Shown one piece after another: positions 1 through 13,176 of a stretch of 64,000 nt of DNA. Origin of the DNA: Bursaphelenchus xylophilus (Eukaryota; Nematoda; Chromadorea; Rhabditida; Aphelenchoididae); NCBI GenBank assembly GCA_904066235.2, contig CAJFCV020000002.1, forward strand, positions 8,370,001-8,434,000, in the 5' to 3' direction. The position numbers and the translations under genes were made by a program. The notes below the pieces were generated by a model. That model was not told where the DNA came from and ran no database searches. It saw only the letters and a list, made by a program, of their open reading frames with translations. How positions within the stretch are numbered: position 1 is the first letter of the stretch; each line of letters opens with the position of its first letter.

Positions 1-106
1 GGTCCCAGCCAGTCCATCCTCGTCGGCGGCACTAAAAAATTGAAAAGATTAAATAAAAAAGGAAAGCCAAACAAAAAATTAACATTAATAAAAAAAATCG
101 GCGCTA

Positions 107-762
107 CGACATTTCTGGTCAGGGACAACTCGGGTCAACGACACTTCGGGTCAACGACACCTTGGGTCAACGACATTTCGGGTCAACGATACCGTTTAAA
201 ATTTTCGCTTCAGGACTGGGAAAAAAGAAATTTTTGGTGAATTTGAACAAAATTTTGAAATCTTTTCGCTTCGGGACTGGGAAAAATGTGTGCCTGACTG
301 AATATAAACTGTGGAGCCGTCAGCACTAAAATTTTGTCTAAAACCGATAGTACCTCCTGGTACTATATAGTACCAAGTGTTAAAACCGTGTTTTTGGGCT
401 CTACTAAGCACCAAACCAGCACCATTACCGCCTCACGGCCAAATTTTAACCTCGTACTAAATAGTACCAGGTAGTACTATTTAGTACCTAGTGTTAAAAT
501 ATGTTTTTGAAAGCAGTACTAGGCATCAAAACAAAACCATTAACGTCTAAAAGAAGTCGAAAAAATTTCAATTTCAAAAATCCTTTTTCCCAAGTCCCGA
601 AGCGAAAACATTTCAAATTTTTTTCAAATTCACCAAAAAATTCTGTTTTCCCAGTCCCGAAGCGAAAATATTAAACGGTATCGTTGACCCGAACTGTCGT
701 TGACCCGAGGTGTCGTTGACCCGAAGTGTCGCGACCCGAGTTGTCCCTGACCCGAAATGTCG
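107..762. repeat. Foldback element with internally repeated arms
   Basis: The left arm (about 107-288) and right arm (about 577-762) are near-perfect reverse complements of roughly 185 bp. Each arm holds four to five tandem copies of a ~16-19-bp motif of the type TCGGGTCAACGACAC, followed by shared blocks containing TTTTCGCTTCGGGACTGGG. The ~290-bp centre has two related direct repeats built around palindromes such as GGTACTATATAGTACC (about 358-373). No transposase frame is present, so this looks like a non-autonomous foldback DNA element. I could not identify a clean target duplication, so the ends are approximate. Confidence 0.75.
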
Positions 763-797
763 GGACGCGAAAAAATCCAAATCCCGAAAGCCTGAAC

Positions 798-2399
798 TCA
801 CATCTCTCGACCGGGCTTAAGATCCGGAGCGAGATCTAGGATCAAATCGGCGTTCTTCAATTCGCCAACGGGCAATTCTTTAGCCTTTCCTGCCGGCAAG
901 TCGGGCTGATTTGGCTTGCTCGGTTCGACCACAACTGCAGTCTTGGGCCCTGGGAGCACCGGGGTTGGCATGGGCGGTTCAACCACGGCCGCATTCTTGG
1001 GCACGGGGGATTTCGACTCTCCCTTCTTCCTTCTGATTCTCTAAAAAGTCGAGTTTATATCTCAAATCTTACAACAAAACTTACACTCCCACAAAAAAGA
1101 CAGACTATCACGCAAGCAGTAACCAGGCCAATAAAGATTACCAGGGAAGAGCCAACAATTACGCCATAAAGCAGAGATAAGGAGGTCGTCTTCTCGGTCG
1201 CGGAACTGTAAAAAATATTGACGATGAAAAATCGCTAAAACTTTAGTTTTCTGGGGCCTATATTCTATCTGAAGGTAGACTGAAACTCCCCTTTTCCGAG
1301 GCGCATCTCGAAAAAAACCGTAAATTGATGCTCCTTTTAACTTCTATGCTTCTTGAGATCTCAGTTGGCAGCAAAAAGCTACAAGCGTTTCATACAAAAA
1401 CAAATCTTTCATTTTCATTCTGCAATAGGAAAAAAATATTTTCGACAGCAGGGCAGAACATGGATGATTGCCAAAAGCTGATCCCGAATGAAAACCGACT
1501 TACCCCATGGTTGTAGTAGTCGGCTCAGCATAACGGAATTGAACATGGGTATTGTCAAGCAACTCCTCGGTCAAAACGTCAGGATCACTGAAGCAGGACT
1601 CGTGGTTGACCACCAAATATCTCTGAAAAAAAATAAAAATCAATTTTAATGTTGAAACGTACCAACGAGTACAGATTTGAAATGAAACTGCCTGGATTTT
1701 TAAAAATCTGTTGAGCACTACAATCAAAGACATCTTCCTGCTTCAGGTTGCTGCTTAGAAAAGCTGTCTTGCACTGGCTATCTTGCTCGAAGAACACGGA
1801 AGTGCCTTCTTCATTGAACGAGAGGCCTTCGCAGGGAAGCGATATATTTGCATTCCGCTTAAAATGTTCTGTTCGAGTTCCTTTCAGCGTAAACATCGCA
1901 ACCTCGTGTGCGCTACAATAGATCTGGTAAACCTTTCCCTTCGCAAAATATGCAGCGTCGCCAGCTTCGATGAGGCGGTCGGTTTTCTCCAGATTATCTC
2001 CATTTCCAGAAAAGACATATTTGCTGTAATAAAACGTGACGTGATCGACGAAACATTTATCGATATGCAGAAAAAACAATTTGAAAAGATCTTACATAAC
2101 CCCAATGTGTATCTGGCCGGCAACAAAAACTTCTCCATCCTTCAGCTCGGCCCCCAACCGTATTCCTTTGATTGTTTGCCCTTCCAAATTGCTAGGCAAT
2201 GCCACATTCACTCGGCTAAGAAAAGAGGGCAATCAAAAACAGCACAAACTTACCTCTTGTTACTTGTTTCATCGTATCGGAATATGTTCCCATCTTCCAA
2301 TACAAACGCGTGGATGACAACGCTTTCCGGCTGAACGTGGAACATTTCCTTGCATCCGAGCAGCAATGTCGACAACGTCGTGAGGACTGTAGCATCCAT
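798..2399 (-). CDS. Novel single-pass (type I) membrane protein
   Basis: Six exons give 369 residues with all phases closing: 2399-2254, 2215-2096, 2023-1663, 1622-1504, 1205-1085 and 1040-798. I do not recognise the family. The start ATG at 2399 gives a short hydrophobic leader (MDATVLTTLSTLLLGC) that could be a signal peptide, and a TATAAAAGG sits about 70 bp upstream on the same strand. The ectodomain is about 240 residues with several cysteines and an N-I-S sequon. One TM segment follows at about residues 258-284 (LLYGVIVGSSLVIFIGL...), then the stop-transfer stretch RIRRKKGESK. The ~75-residue cytoplasmic tail is proline-rich, with a near-repeated VVEPPMPTPVLPGPK / VVVEPSKPNQPDLPAGK block. 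Type I topology is inferred from the leader plus a single TM. The start exon is the least certain part. The 3' UTR must run into the adjacent foldback element. Confidence 0.72.
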
Positions 2400-3692
2400 T
2401 TCGTTGACCACCAGCCGAGGAAGCTTGATGAAATGCAACTGACCAATTCCGACAGAAGTTCGTCCCTTTTATAGCGATTCAAAAAATCCATAGATTTTTG
2501 GAAAACAAAATCATCTTTTGACTTCTCGAAGATTTTTTTTGGTCGAAAAAGTTGTAACGAAATGGGAACGAAAATTGAGACTCATTCCACTTGTCGATTC
2601 TTGAACTTCATTCTTTCAAATTTATGCCTTCAGATGTGCTAATGGCTGGTCAAAGAAAAGACATGAAGAATTCGTACCCGAATTTCGGAAAATCTTATTC
2701 GACTTTTGGGGCTATATTGCTAAATTTGGTCGAAAAACTGTTCAAAAATTTCGTAAAGAAATTCTTGGTGTTTCCTAAAATACTGTGGTCCGCTTCCGGA
2801 AAGGCCCGCAAAAAAAGGTAGGGAGGACGGCGGGGGGAGGGTAATCTTGTAATTGATGACCTTTACAATTATGCTTCACAAGGGATCAACAAATAAATAG
2901 TTGCACTCTTCATTCTTAACGAACCTATATGATTTGAAAGAGCATTAAAAATAGCGTATAAAGCAAAAAAATTTTTGAGCAAAAACTTTTATCTCGTCTC
3001 TTATATGTTTGTGTAAAGCTATGGTCGTTTTATGAAAGGGGTAAAACCCCAGGCCCGGCCGTTGACGGGCCCGGCCCGCCTGGCAAATTTCCGTTTTTGA
3101 GCCCGGCCCACTGACCATCCCTGCTCGGCTGGCTTGTTCCGTCTCGGTTGCCTTCTTCGCGGTCGACATTACAATGGTGGCGAAGCGATCGACAATTGAT
3201 TGTCCAATGTACATTATAATTGCAATAAGTCTGGTGTATTACATCCGTAATTTTTTTTTTGGAAATTCTCTCGGATTTCGCCGCCATTTTTTGTCGGCAG
3301 ATTCTCGATTTTGCCGTCAATTTTCCTGAAATCAAAATTGGTGGCGTTTGATAGATGGAGAATATAACAAAACTAAAGAGTGAGGTGTCCTCTAGAACTC
3401 TCCAGCCTAGAACTGTCAACTACAATAACGGAACAAAAGACGAGATAAGCGCACTTACATTATCCACGGTCATGAAAAACCAGCTTTACGAATTGGATAA
3501 AATCTGTACCTTTCCCTGAAATGAAAATTTTTGGTATCAAATGAAAGAACACTTCCTCTTGCTAATGATAGGTCGCTTGATTTGTAGTCTACACGCCCGT
3601 ATCAAACCAAAATTTATTAAAACCCATAGGCTTTTAACCAACAACATAAGCTAATATTCGTGAAACAAACAGATGCGTCAATAACACAGGCC
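2400..3692. other. Intergenic, no supported gene; GC-rich hAT-end-like fragment
   Basis: No coding gene is convincing here. At about 3048-3120 there is a short GC-rich stretch made of GGCCCGGCC-type words. Read on the minus strand it begins CAGGGATGGTCAGTGGGCC and resembles the terminus of the 827-bp hAT-like element at 42365-43191, so it may be a solo end. The rest is AT-rich sequence without clear structure. Confidence 0.4.
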
Positions 3693-6060
3693 TAGACTAG
3701 GGCTCGAGACTTCGCAGCCTGCGGCTGCTCACGTCTCTCGGGCAGCTCTGCGCCCGGTTTCGCTGCTTCGCGCGCGTTTTGGACCTGTTCAACGTCGAAA
3801 ACAACATAAACGCTCGCCAAAGCTTTGCCGACGGCCTCCGGCCGCGGCAGAAAAACGCTACGCGTTAGACTGAGCCTAGTAGAAAGTTTCAGCGTTCACA
3901 ACGCTAAGCCGACCTTGTTTTAAATCAAAAAATTAAGATCGCTAAACTTACCCTAATCGCTAAGTCAGTCCCAGATCGCTAAGCCGGGTTAAAGAGCCCG
4001 CCGGCATGAGGCGACGGCCTACGGCCGCCGCGAGACTACATTTTGTTACTTAAAATAAGCTTCCTGCCACCAAAACTTGGTCAGAAGCTCATACAATAAG
4101 GAAAAATCAACTAAGAAACTCGAAAAAATAGACTCAGCACTCAAAATTATCCAAATCCAATATTTTTCCCGAAATCCCCGTCAAATTTGGCCCTAAAACG
4201 GCCAAATCCCGAGAATCCAGGACAAAAAAAATAATTTTACAAAAATTTCTCAAAAAACCCAGAAAACCCCGTCATTACGCGTCGCGATGACAGTTTCCGT
4301 ACCGCCCTCCTCACACTCAGCACTCTCTCCGTCTTATCTCTGACCGGAATCGAAAGAGAAAACCTTTGTCTAACCACCCTCCAACCCTTTCCCACTCTCT
4401 CTTTTCTCCCGCCAAACGAAGAGGGAAGCGGTTCTCTGCCCGCTCTCTCTCTTCCCCGCGCTCTTTTTTTGTGTTTTCGGCCATGGAAGTGGGCGTTTTT
4501 TCAAAACTGGCACTTGTTGCACTAAAAGTACCGGGTAAAAAGATACGACTATGTCCGAAATGACATGGAAATTCCAAGTATGTAACCTTTAGACCGATTG
4601 TAATAAGAAATTTTCAAGTTTTGCCGGTTTTAAAAATTTTAAATTTTTTGGTGTCAAAACTCGCCGAAAGATTCTGCCATGGGGATTACATCGACAGGTG
4701 TAATTCAACCGGCATCGTCAACCCAGCAAAATTCCCGAGGGGATGTTAGAGCCGGATTTTTGAATTTCGACCTTGTTCCCGAGATAATTCCACTTTCGTA
4801 CAATAAAGTAAATTCCCAAAATTCTGAAATTCGAATACTGCCTTTTCACCTTGTCCGTATTTTAGGAATCGATACCTGTTTCTATAGCAGTTCAACGTGC
4901 TGAATACGATGGAGGTATACAAAATCCGAAAAAATTCCGTTTCAAGCCCTCAGGGCCGAATTTTAGCCGAAATTTCAAATTTTTTTTCCGACCGCACGGT
5001 GCGCACGGAATATTGCAGGTGGAAAGCTGAAACTTGGCGCGATGGTAGTTCATTTTGTGCCCTATAGCACCCATATGATCAATTTGTTCAACTCCGCTAA
5101 TTGCCCTGAGGGCGATTTTTTTTGCACGGTGCACCAAAAATCGACCGAAATTTCCGGTCGCCCTGACGGCCGTAATTTTAAAGATACGCAGGCGATGTAA
5201 GCGGATAATTTGTAGAGCTCTTCGAGCTCTACAATCTATAGTTGGATATTTTTGACATTGTTGTTGTACATCAGGGAGAAAATTTTGAAAAAGTCAAAAT
5301 TTTGAAAATTTCGGAAAATTGCGTTTTCAAGTATGTAGATTTTCTGAAACGGTGGCTACGTAGAATGTTCTGAAAAAATTTAGGGAGAGTCTTCGGGCAA
5401 AAACAGTAAGATCAGCGAGCCGTTTTTTCGAATTTCGACCTGGGAGCCGAGAACGATTTTTTTGAAATTTGCACTGTGCAAATCGTATTTTTTACAGTAA
5501 GCCAGAGCTAAAATACGAAGGCGAGTACGGGAATGAAAGACACGTACTAATAGGAAGTCGGGTACGTAGAATTCAATGGAATCAAAAAAATCCAGAAAAT
5601 CCGTCATCATGACGGGGTTTTCTGAAAGTGTAACTTTGTACATGGTCGTATCTACACATACATCGAGTTATCTCTTAGTTATGAATTTGCTTTCCCGATA
5701 TGGACCTGTAGAAGCTTGCATTTCAATATTCCCCGGTCTAATTAAAAGATACGAAAAAAGGTCTTTTTTTGAGATTTTTTTCGTAAATTTTGAAATTTCG
5801 AAAAAATCTCGACAGTGATTGTGCCATTATGTACCATACGCGACGAAACCAAAAATCAAGTCGATAGCTGTAAAACGGAGCAAGATACAGAGACTCAAAG
5901 TTTCGACTTTTCATGACGTCGTAGGCCACTCAAAATTGAAAATTTTGAAAATTTTTTTCAAATTCACAAAGAGGGCATCTAAAAGAACCCCCATGCCAAA
6001 AATCAAGTCAATCGGAGCAAAAGAAAAAAGAAACCCCAAACCCTATTAATTATTATATTT
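3693..6060 (+). repeat. Array unit 1
   Basis: This is the most divergent copy. It starts after non-array sequence ending AATAACACAGGCC. Its palindrome is at 5212-5232, and its open frame at 5576-5818 continues after one TGA to 6049. It differs from the others by many substitutions; for example, it lacks the GACCGCCGCTTCAAACATG block seen in units 3-5. Confidence 0.85.
5212..5232. repeat. Conserved 21-bp perfect hairpin of the array unit
   Basis: The sequence reads GTAGAGCTC-TTC-GAGCTCTAC: two 9-bp arms and a 3-nt loop. Identical copies occur at 7564-7584, 9940-9960, 12320-12340 and 14705-14725. It is unchanged in all five units although flanking bases vary, which may mean structural constraint or simply a slowly diverging site. 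Confidence 0.85.
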
Positions 6061-8412
6061 TAGACTAGGGCTCGAGACTTCGCAGCCTGCGGCTGCTCAC
6101 GTCTCTCGGGCAGCTCTGCGCCCGGTTTCGCTGCTTCGCGCGCGATTTGGACCTGTTCAACGTCGAAAATAACATAAACGCTCGCCACAGCTTTGCCGAC
6201 GGCCTCCGGCCGCGGCAGAAAAACGCTACGCGTTAGACTGAGCCTAGTAGAAAGTTTCAGCATTCACAACGCTAAGCCGACCTTGTTTTAGATCAAAAAA
6301 TTAAGATCGCTAAACTTACCCTAATCGCTAAGCCTGGTTAAAGAGCCCGCCGGCATGAGGCGACGGCATACGGCCGCCGCGAGACTACATTTTGTTACCT
6401 AAAAAAATCTTCCTTCCACCAAAACTTGATCAGAAGCTCATACAATAAGGAACAATCGACTAAAAAACTCGAAAAAAATAGACTCAGCACTCAAAATTAT
6501 CCAAATCCAATATTTTTCCCGAAATCCCCGTCAAATTTGGCCCTAAAACGGCCAAATCCCGAGAATCCAGGACCAAAAAAAATAATTTTACAAAAATTTC
6601 TCGAAAAAATCCGGAAAATCCCGTCATGACGCGTCACGATGACAGTTTCCGTACCACCCTCCTCACACTCAGCACTCTCTCCGTCTTATCTCTGACAGAA
6701 ATCGAAAGAGAAAACCTTTGTCTCACCACCCTCCACACCTTTCCCACTCTCTCTTTTCTCCCGCCAAACGAAGAGGGAAGCGGTTCTCTGCCCGCTCTCT
6801 CTTTTCGCCGCGCTCTTTTTTTGTGTTTTCGGTCATGGAAGTGGGCGTTTTTTCAAAACTGGCACTTGTTGCACTAAAAGTACCGGGTAAAAAGATACGA
6901 CTATGTCCGAAATGACATGGAGATTCTGAATATGTAACTTTTAGACGAACTTTAGTTGGAAATTTTTGAGTTTTGACGGTTTTAAAAATTTTGAATTTTT
7001 TGGTCAAAAAAGTCGCTGCACGATTTGGCCTTAGGGGCTTATCACACGGTTCAGATTTCAACGGTTATACCAAGGCAACAAAATTATCTACTGCACGCGT
7101 GGAGCCGATTTTTCAATTTCGACCTTGTTCCCGAGCTATAGTAACTTTCGTCAAAGTAAGTAAAATCCAAAAATTCGGAAATTCGAATACTGCTTTTTCA
7201 ACCTGTGCGTATTTTAGGAATCGATACCTGTTTCTGTAGCAGTTCAGTGTGCTGAATACGATAGACGAAATTAAAATCCGAAAAAATTCGATTCCAAGCC
7301 CTCAGGGCCGAATTTTGGCCGAAATTTCGAAATTTTTTTTTGACTGCACGGTGCGCACGGAATATTGCAGGTAGAAAGCTGAAACTTGGCACGATGGTAG
7401 TTCATTTTGTGTCCTATAGCACCCATATGATCAATTTGTTCAACTCCGCTTATTGCCCTGAGGGCGATTTTTTTCGCACGGTGCACCAAAAATCGGCCGA
7501 AATTTCCGGCCGCTCTGGCGGCCGTAATTTCCAAGATACGAAGACGATGTAAGCGGGTAATTTGTAGAGCTCTTCGAGCTCTACAATCTATAGTTGAACA
7601 TTTTTGAAATCGTTGTTGTACATCAGTGAGAAAATTTTGAAAAAGTCAAAATTTTGAAAATTTCGAAAAATTGCGTTTTCAAGTATGCACATTTTCTGAA
7701 ACGATGGCTACGTAGAATGTTCTGAAAAAATTTTGGGACAATCTTCGAGCAAAAAAAATAAGATCCGCGAGCCGTTTTTTTGAATTTCGACCTGGGAGCC
7801 GAGAACGATTTTTTTGAATTTTGCACTGTGCAAATCGTGTTTTTTACAGTAAGCCATAGCTAAAATACGAAGTAAAGTACAAAAAAGAAAGACACAACCA
7901 AATAGGAAGTTTGGTACGTAGAATTCAATGGAATCGAAAAAATCCAGAAAATGCGTCATCATGACGGGGTTTTCTGGAAGTGTAACTTTGTACATGGCCG
8001 TATCTACACATACATTGAGTTATCTCTTAGTTATGAATTTGCTTTCCCGATATGGACCTGTAGAAGCTTGCATTTCAATATTCTTCTTGCTAGTCAAAGG
8101 TTACGAAAAAAGGTCATTTTTCGCGATTTTTTTCGAAAAATTTGAAATTTCGAAAAAATCTCGACAGTGATTGTCCCATTATGTACCATACGCGATGAAA
8201 CCAAAAATCAAGTCGGTAGCTGTAAAACGGAGCGAGATACAGAGACTCAAAGTTTCGACTTTTCATGACGTCATAGGTCACTCAAAACTGAAAATTTTGA
8301 ATTTTTTTTTCAAATTCACAAAGACAGCATCTAAAACTACCCCCATGCCAAAAATCAAGTCAATCGGAGCAAAAGAAAAAATAAACCACCAACCCTATTA
8401 ATTATTATATTT
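6061..8412 (+). repeat. Array unit 2
   Basis: This 2352-bp copy is slightly shorter than the rest, partly because a CTAAGTCAGTCCCAGATCG segment of the early block is missing. The hairpin is at 7564-7584. The conserved frame is 7928-8170, then TGA, then on to 8401. Confidence 0.85.
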
Positions 8413-10788
8413 TAGACTAGGGCTCGAGACTTCGCAGCCTGCGGCTGCTCACGTCTCTCGGGCAGTCCTGCGCCCGGTTTCGCTGCTTTGCGCCCGGTAT
8501 TGCTGCTCTTCGCGCGATTTGGACCTGTTCAACGTCCAAAACAACATAAACGCTCGCCAAAGCTTTGCCGACGGCCTCCGGCCGCGGCAGAAAAACGCTA
8601 CGCGTTAGACTGAGCCTAGTAAAAACTTTTGTCGTTCGGAACGCTAAGCCGACTTTGTTTTAGATCGAGAATTTACCCTAATCGCTAAGCTCAGGTCACT
8701 CCCAGATCGCTAAGCCCGGCTAAAGAGCCCGCCGGCATGAGGCGACGGCCTACGGTCGCCGCGAGACTACACTTTTTACCTAAAATAATCTTCCTTCCAC
8801 CAAAACTTGGTCAGAAGCTCATACAATAAGGAAAAATCAACTAAAAAACTCGAAGAAATAGACTCAGCACTCAAAATTATCAAAATCCAATATTTTTCCC
8901 GAAATCCCCGTCAAACTTGGCCCTAAAACGGCCAAATCCCGAGAATCCAGGACCAAAAAAATAATTTTACAAAAATTTCTCAAAAAGTCCAGAAATCCCC
9001 GTCATTACGCGTCACGATGACAGTTTCCGTACCGCCCTCCTCACACTCAGCACTCTCTCCGTCTTATCTCTGACCGGAATCGAAAGAGAAAACATTCCTC
9101 TCACCACCCTCCAACCCTTTCCCACTCTCTCTTTTCTCCCGCCAAACGAAGAGGGAAGCGGTTCTCTGCCCGCTCTCTCTTTTCGCCGCGCTCTTTTTTT
9201 GTGTTTTCGGTCATGGAAGTGGGCGTTTTTTCAAAACTGGCACTTGTTGCACTAAAAGTACCGGGGAAAAAGATACGACTATGTCCGAAATGACATGGAG
9301 ATTCCGAATATGTAACTTTTAGACGAATTTTAGTTTGAAATTTTTGAGATTTGACGGTTTTAAAAATTTTGAATTTTTTGAGACCGCCGCTTCAAACATG
9401 ATATCTGATCATATCTTTGAATGTCACATACGAAATTGCGGCTACGGAATGATAATTCAATTATCTAGTGCGTCCCAGGCGGGATTTTTGAATTTTGGCC
9501 TTGTTCCCGAGCTATAGTAACTTTCGTCAAGGTAAGCAAAATCCAAAAATTCCGAAATTCGAATACTGCCTTGTCACCTTGTCCGTATTTTAAGAACCGA
9601 TACATGTTTCTATAGCAGTTCAACGTGCTGAATACGATGGATGAAATTAAAATCCGAAAAAAATCAATTCCAAGCCCTCAGGGCCAAATTTTGGCCGAAA
9701 TTTCGAAATTTTTCTTCGGAGACACAGTGCGCACGGGAAATTGAAGATAGAGAGCTGAAACTTGGCACGATGGTAGCTCATTTTGTGTCCTATAGCACCC
9801 ATATGATCAATTTGTTCAACTCCGCTAATTGCCCTAAGGGCGAGTTTTTTCGCACGGTGCACCAAAAATCGACCGAAATTTCCGGCCGCTCTGGCGGCCG
9901 TAATTCGAGAGATACGAAAGTGGTGTAAGCGGGTAAATTGTAGAGCTCTTCGAGCTCTACAATCTATTATTGGCCACTTTTGAAGTTGTTGTTGCGGAAC
10001 ATGACGAAAAATTTGATTTTCTGAAAATTTCAAAAATTTGAAAAAAATGCGATTTTCAATATAGAACTGGTTCTGGGAGATGACGATGACTACAGGTCCA
10101 AAAACAATTGAGGACAATCTTCGGGCAAAAAAATTAAGATTTGCGAGTGATTTTTTTGAATTTCGACCTGGGGGCCGAGAACGAATCTTTTGAAATTTGC
10201 ACTGTGCAAATCGTATTTTTTACAGTAAGCCATGGCTAAAATACGAAGTGCACTACAAAAAAGAAAGACACGACCTAATAGGAAGTTTGGTACGTAGAAT
10301 TCAATGGAATCGAAAAAATCCAGAAAATCAGTCATCATGACGGGGTTTTCTGGAAGTGTAACTTTGTACATGGCCGTATCTACACATACATTGAGATATC
10401 TCTTAGTTATGAATTTGCTTTCCCGATATGGACCTGTAGAAGCTTGCATTTCAATATTCTTCTTGCTAGTCAAAGGTTACGAAAAAAGGTCATTTTTTGA
10501 GATTTTTTTCGTAAAATTTGAAATTTCGAAAAAATCTCGACAGTGATTGTCCCATTATGTACCATACGCGATGAAACCAAAAATCAAGTCGGTAGCTGTA
10601 AAATGGACCGAGATACAGAGACTCAAAGTTTCGACTTTTCATGACGTCATAGGCCACTCAAAATTGAAAATTTCAAAAAATTTTTTCAAATACTCAAAGA
10701 GAGCATCTAAAAGAACCCCCATGCCAAAAATCAAGTCAATCGGAGCAAAAGAAAAAAGAAACCCCAAACCTTATTAATAGATATATTT
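8413..10788 (+). repeat. Array unit 3 (twin of unit 5)
   Basis: This 2376-bp copy is effectively identical to unit 5 wherever I compared them. The only difference I noticed is a run of five versus six A residues near 8985. The hairpin is at 9940-9960 and the conserved frame is 10304-10546 / 10547-10777. The opening block has an extra GCGCCCGGTATTGCTGCTCTT segment shared only with unit 5. Confidence 0.88.
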
Positions 10789-13176
10789 TAGACTAGGGCT
10801 CGAGACTTCGCAGCCTGCGGCTGCTCACGTCTCGAGGGCAGCTCTGCGGATAAAGGCAACTTTGCGCGCGACTTGAGCCATTTTTGAAGCTAAATTGAGA
10901 TGAAACGTCGCTTTTGCGGAAGAAACGCTCGCCAAAGCTTTGCCGACGGCCTCCGGCCGCGGCAGAAAAAACGCTACGCGTTAGACTGAGCCTAGTAGCA
11001 ACTTTTGGCGTTCATAACGCTAAGCCGACCTTGTCTTAGGTCAAAACCTAAGATCGCTAAGCTTACCCTAATCGTCAAGTCAGTCCCAGATCGCTAAGCC
11101 GGGTTAAAGAGCCCGCCGGCATGAGGCGACGGCCGCCGCGAGACTTCATTTTGTTACCTAAAATAATCTTCCTTCCACCAAAAGCTGATCAAAATCACAT
11201 AAAATAATCAAAAATCAACTAAAAACTCGAAAAAATAGACTCAGCACTCAAAATTATCCAAATCCAATATTTTTCCCGAAATCCCCGTCAAATTTGGCCC
11301 TAAAACGGCCAAATCCCGAGAATCCAGGACCAAAAAAAATAAATTTACAAAAATTTCTGAAAAAAATCCAGAAATCCCCGTCATTATGCGTCACGATGAC
11401 AGTTTCCGTACCACCCTCCTCATTCTCAGCACTCTCTCCGTCTTATCTCTGACCGGAATCAAAAGAGAAAACCTTTGTCTAACCACCCTCCACCCCTTTC
11501 CCATTCTCTCTTTTCTCCCGCCAAACGAAGAGGGAAGCGGTTCTCTGCCCGCTCTCTCTTTTCGCCGCGCTCTTTTTTTGTGTTTTCGGCCATGGAAGTG
11601 GGCGTGTTTTCAAAAGTGGCACTTGTTGCACTAAAAGTACCGGGAAAAAACATACGACTATGTCCGAAATGTCATGGAGCTTCTGAATATGTAACTTTTA
11701 GACGAATTTTAGTTGGAAATTTTGGAGATTTGACGGTTTTAAAAATTTTGAATTTTTTGAGACCGCCGCTTCAAACATGATATCTGATCATATCTTTGGA
11801 TGTCAGATACGAAATTCCGGCTACGGAATGATAATTCAATTATCTAGTGCGTCCCAGGCGGGATTTTAGAATTTCGACCTTGTTCCCGAGCTATAGTAAC
11901 TTTCGTCAAAGTAAGCAAAATCCAAAAATTCGGAAATTTGAATATTGCTTTTTCAACCTGTCCGTATTTTACAAATCGATAACTGTTTCTGTAGCAGTTC
12001 GATGTGCTGAATACGATGGACGAAATAGAAATCCGAAAAAATTCCGTTTCAAGCCCTCAGGGCCGAAATTCGGCCAAAATTTCGAAATTTTTCTTCGGAG
12101 ACACAGTGCGCACGGAAAATGGAAGATAGAGAGCTGAAACTTGGCACGATGGTAGTTCATTTTGTGTCCTATAGCACCCATATGATCAATTTGTTCAACT
12201 CCGCTAATTGCCCTAAGGGCGAGTTTTTTCGCACGGTGCACCAAAAATCGACCGAAATTTCCGGCCGCTCTGGCGGGCCGTAATTCGAGAGATACGAAAG
12301 TGGTGTAAGCGGGTAAATTGTAGAGCTCTTCGAGCTCTACAATCTATTGTTGGCCACTTTTGAAGTTGTTGTTGCGTTGTTGCGGAACATGACGAAAAAT
12401 TTGATTTTCTAAAAATTTCAAAAATTTGAAAAAAATGCGATTTTCAATATAGAACTGGTTCTGGGAGATGACGATGACTACAGGTCCAAAAACAATTGAG
12501 GACAATCTTCGGGCAAAAAAATTAAGATTTGCGAGTGATTTTTTTGAATTTCGACCTGGGAGCCGAGAACCATTTTGTCGAACTTTGCACTGTGCAAATC
12601 GTATTTTTTACAGTAAGCCATAGCTAAAATACGAAGTAAAGTAGAAAAAAGAAAGACACGACCCAATAGGAAGTTTGGTACGTAAAATTCAATGGAATCG
12701 AAAAAATCCAGAAAATCCGTCATCATGACGGGGTTTTCTGGAAGTGTAACTTTGTACATGGCCGTATCTACACATACATTGAGTTATCTCTTAGTTATGA
12801 ATTTGCTTTCCCGATATGGACCTGTAGAAGCTTGCATTTCAATATTCTTCTTGCTAGTCAAAGGTTACGAAAAAAGGTCATTTTTTGGGATTTTTTCCGA
12901 AAAATTTGAAATTTCGAAAAAATCTCGACAGTGATTGTCCCATTATGTACCATACGCGACGAAACCAAAAATCAAGTCGGTAGCTGTAAAACGGAGTGAG
13001 ATACAGAGATTCAAAGTTTCGACTTTTCATGACGTCATAGGTCACTCAAAATTGAAAATTTTGAAATTTTTTTTCAAATACTCAAAGAGAGCATCTAAAA
13101 GAACCCCCATGCCAAAAATCAGGTCAATCGGAGCAAAAGAAAAAAGAAACCCCAAACCCTATTAATTATTATATTT
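10789..13176 (+). repeat. Array unit 4
   Basis: This 2388-bp copy has a variant opening block (CTCGAGGGCAGCTCTGCGGATAAAGG...) not seen in the other units. It also has a small local duplication, GTTGTTGCGTTGTTGCGG, near 12365. The hairpin is at 12320-12340 and the conserved frame is 12692-12934 / 12935-13165. Confidence 0.85.

Noticed and set aside
9647..10473. Minus-strand open frames of 156 and 127 codons inside array units
   Set aside because: They recur only because the units are repeated. They show no domain, signal or splice support and overlap other open frames in the same DNA.
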